From JBBQUP01 sp038212305 (GTDB lineage: Bacteria; Bacteroidota; Bacteroidia; Bacteroidales; Marinilabiliaceae), in assembly GCA_038212305.1 (NCBI GenBank), contig JBBQUP010000070.1, forward strand, positions 1 through 19,033: DNA of 19,033 nucleotides. Direction: 5' to 3'. Below the pieces are notes generated by a model. That model made no database searches, had not been told where the DNA came from, and saw only the letters and a program-made list of their open reading frames with translations. This document shows, piece by piece, positions 17,901 through 19,033 of this stretch. The position numbers were made by a program, and so were the translations under genes. The first letter of the stretch is position 1, and every line of letters begins with the position of its first letter.

Positions 17901-17931
17901 GATTCAATTCACTTATAAAAATAAAGGAAAT

Positions 17932-18747
17932 ATGAAAAATATTCTCAAAAGAAGCATCAAAATGCTCATAGCCTTCGTAAGTCTGTCTCTAATATTGGTA
18001 TCCTGTGAATATCAGGAGGTTGCCAATGCCGATTATCCCGATCAAATATTGTATATGCCAACGGCAGTAAGTGGTAATTATGTGATTAATAATGTGCCTA
18101 AAAGGTTCGATTTTTTGCCGACTCCAGGCCAGACAAACCAATTTACAGTCGAAGGAACAAAATTTATCGTTCCACTTGGGGTTTACCGTTCAGGGATTGA
18201 TCGTAATGGTAAGGTTACAGCATCCATTGCAATCGATAACGATACTATTGCAGCTCTGCTGGCGGCAAACAAGCTTCCTGCCGCAAGTGTTATTATTCCA
18301 TCTAATAATATATCTTTCCCATCTTCGGTTGATGTTGCCAGTGGAAGCGAGGTAAATACGTTCAATTTAGAGATCGACTTGAACTATCTTCGGAGCCTTC
18401 CCGATGGTATTTTGACTTTAGGAATCAGTATCGCATCTAATGACGCTGTTGTTAATCCGTTGTTAAACACTACTGTTTTGGTTATCTACACCAAAATATT
18501 AAAGCCAACAGCCCGTTTTACTTCAGCAGTTGATGCTACCAATGCAAAAAAGATTGTATTTACCAACACTTCAACTTATGGCATGACCTATTCATGGAAT
18601 TTTGGAGATGGAACTGCTGTCGTAACTGAAACATCGCCTACACATGTATTTTCAGCCGCAGGGACATACAATGTAACTTTAACAACGGTTGGGGTTACAG
18701 GTAATGTTGATAAAGCAACATTTACGACTTCTGTAGTTGTCAATTAG
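17932..18747 (+). CDS. DUF1735-PKD surface lipoprotein (probable glycan-binding protein)
   Basis: I start this gene at the ATG at 17932, which follows an AAAGGA ribosome-binding site by about six bases and gives a full lipoprotein signal. An upstream in-frame TTG would overlap SusD2 and spoil the signal. The 271-residue product has a lipobox LVSC with Cys25. A DUF1735 (BT_3987-like N-terminal) domain follows (~32-185, 'YPDQILYMPTAVSGNYVINN', 'FIVPLGVYRSGID'). Last comes a PKD domain (~191-270) with the hallmark 'WNFGDG' (222-227) and 'HVFSAAGTYNVTLT'. DUF1735 proteins encoded after susCD are usually surface glycan-binding proteins; the PKD domain may be the spacer or the binding part. In many such proteins a C-terminal binding or catalytic module follows DUF1735, and here only PKD is present. 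It is the last gene of the operon, with a terminator 33 bases after the stop. Confidence 0.88.
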   Translation: MKNILKRSIKMLIAFVSLSLILVSCEYQEVANADYPDQILYMPTAVSGNYVINNVPKRFDFLPTPGQTNQFTVEGTKFIVPLGVYRSGIDRNGKVTASIAIDNDTIAALLAANKLPAASVIIPSNNISFPSSVDVASGSEVNTFNLEIDLNYLRSLPDGILTLGISIASNDAVVNPLLNTTVLVIYTKILKPTARFTSAVDATNAKKIVFTNTSTYGMTYSWNFGDGTAVVTETSPTHVFSAAGTYNVTLTTVGVTGNVDKATFTTSVVVN

Positions 18748-18779
18748 ATATAATCCATTTAGTTTAGTTAGGTTAGTTA

Positions 18780-18820
18780 ATAATTGCCCTGGACTTGTTT
18801 CGGGGCAATTATATTTTAAT
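18780..18820 (+). terminator. Rho-independent-type terminator of the SusCD operon
   Basis: ATAATTGCCC (18780-18789) pairs perfectly with GGGCAATTAT (18803-18812), a 10-base-pair stem with a 13-base loop, followed by a T-rich stretch (ATTTTAAT). It lies 33 bases after the stop of the DUF1735-PKD gene. It is the only clear hairpin terminator I see after the start of SusC1, which supports one transcript from 8157 to here. Confidence 0.8.
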
Positions 18821-18858
18821 ATTGTAAGATGCTTAAGTTGAACTTGTTTATAATTTTT

Positions 18859-19002
18859 TTGTCCGTTATTACCACAAATCTATAAATACGGTTATTTGGT
18901 TAATTCTTTTTTTGAGGTGCTATGAAAAAAAAGTATCTTAGTTTTCTATGGGACAAAAGCGAAAAGAACGTCCTTCAACGGACAAGTTATTAGAAACCGT
19001 AT
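18859..19002. repeat. Two interleaved perfect inverted repeats at the right edge
   Basis: TTGTCCGTT (18859-18867) is the exact reverse complement of AACGGACAA (18977-18985). ATACGGTT (18886-18893) is the exact reverse complement of AACCGTAT (18995-19002). The arms are in the order A, B, A', B', so they cannot both form simple nested hairpins. The right arms fall inside the putative transposase frame. They could be transposase-binding sites, a pseudoknot-like leader, or coincidence. Confidence 0.4.
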
Positions 19003-19033
19003 CACGGATGTTGGTACCGAGTTATATATTGGA
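18948..19033 (+). CDS. Start of a possible insertion-sequence protein, cut by the window edge
   Basis: An ATG at 18948, preceded in frame by a TAG at 18939-18941, opens a frame that runs off the window after 28 codons (MGQKRKERPSTDKLLETVSR, then MLVPSYIL). The basic, polar start followed by 'SRMLVPSYIL' reminds me of the small first protein of ISAon1-like insertion sequences in Bacteroidota, which begins with a short segment before a conserved leucine-rich region. Interleaved inverted repeats lie over its start. The resemblance is weak because so few residues are visible. It may instead be an ordinary unknown gene. It lies beyond the operon terminator and so belongs to a separate unit. Confidence 0.35.
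   Translation, partial: MGQKRKERPSTDKLLETVSRMLVPSYIL

Noticed and set aside
17878..17931. Longer TTG-started version of the DUF1735-PKD gene overlapping SusD2
   Set aside because: It would put 18 polar residues before the lipoprotein signal. The ATG at 17932 has a good ribosome-binding site and gives a standard signal.
18922..18993. Short frame of 23 codons starting at an ATG followed by an A-run (MKKKYLSFLW...)
   Set aside because: It ends at a TAG after 23 codons, has no recognisable sequence, and overlaps the more plausible frame starting at 18948.
1..19033. CRISPR arrays, tRNA or rRNA genes
   Set aside because: I saw no regularly spaced repeats and no cloverleaf or rRNA-like sequence on either strand.

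Overview
This window is a piece of a Bacteroidota chromosome. It is AT-rich, has no strong Shine-Dalgarno sites before most genes, and carries the diagnostic SusC/SusD outer-membrane pairs, an ECF sigma/FecR-type anti-sigma pair and DUF1735-type surface lipoproteins. Family-level likeness suggests a marine or gut fibre degrader (a Bacteroidales/Marinilabiliales type), but the sequence alone does not fix the genus. All convincing genes are on the + strand.

Layout. 1-324 is the tail of a VOC (glyoxalase-fold) gene cut by the window edge. 356-1372 is a Tat-exported, probably lipid-anchored aldo/keto reductase. 1378-1767 is the orphan C-terminal part of a jelly-roll (concanavalin-like) protein with no start codon. 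1889-3817 is a secreted GH120-like beta-xylosidase. 3846-4051 is a frameshifted remnant that reads like the tail of an enolase-superfamily dehydratase. 4070-5803 is a secreted two-part acetyl-xylan-esterase-like enzyme (CE7-type hydrolase behind a jelly-roll domain). 5966-6502 and 6622-7842 are an ECF sigma factor and its FecR-like anti-sigma factor. After a 314-bp gap, 8157-18747 is a tight run of five genes: SusC1 (with an STN signalling domain), SusD1, a short SusC2 (no STN, no carboxypeptidase-like domain), SusD2 and a DUF1735-PKD lipoprotein. It ends at a clear hairpin terminator (18780-18820). The last ~90 bases begin what looks like a transposase-related reading frame.

How it fits together. 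This is a polysaccharide utilisation locus (PUL). The two SusCD pairs and the DUF1735-PKD lipoprotein should bind and import glycan pieces at the cell surface. The GH120-like xylosidase and the esterase are periplasmic or secreted and would trim acetylated xylo-oligosaccharides. The STN domain of SusC1, the FecR-like membrane protein and the ECF sigma factor form the standard trans-envelope switch, in which substrate loading of SusC1 frees the sigma factor. Only the first SusC has the signalling domain, so the second pair is probably a passenger under the same control. No endo-xylanase is present in the window, so the main-chain cutting enzymes must lie elsewhere or the locus may feed on oligosaccharides.

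The upstream half shows gene decay: two broken gene tails flank the intact xylosidase gene. Nothing here is clearly an undescribed system. The most unusual points are the asymmetric tandem SusC pair, the decayed tails, repeats before the sigma gene, and interleaved inverted repeats at the right edge.
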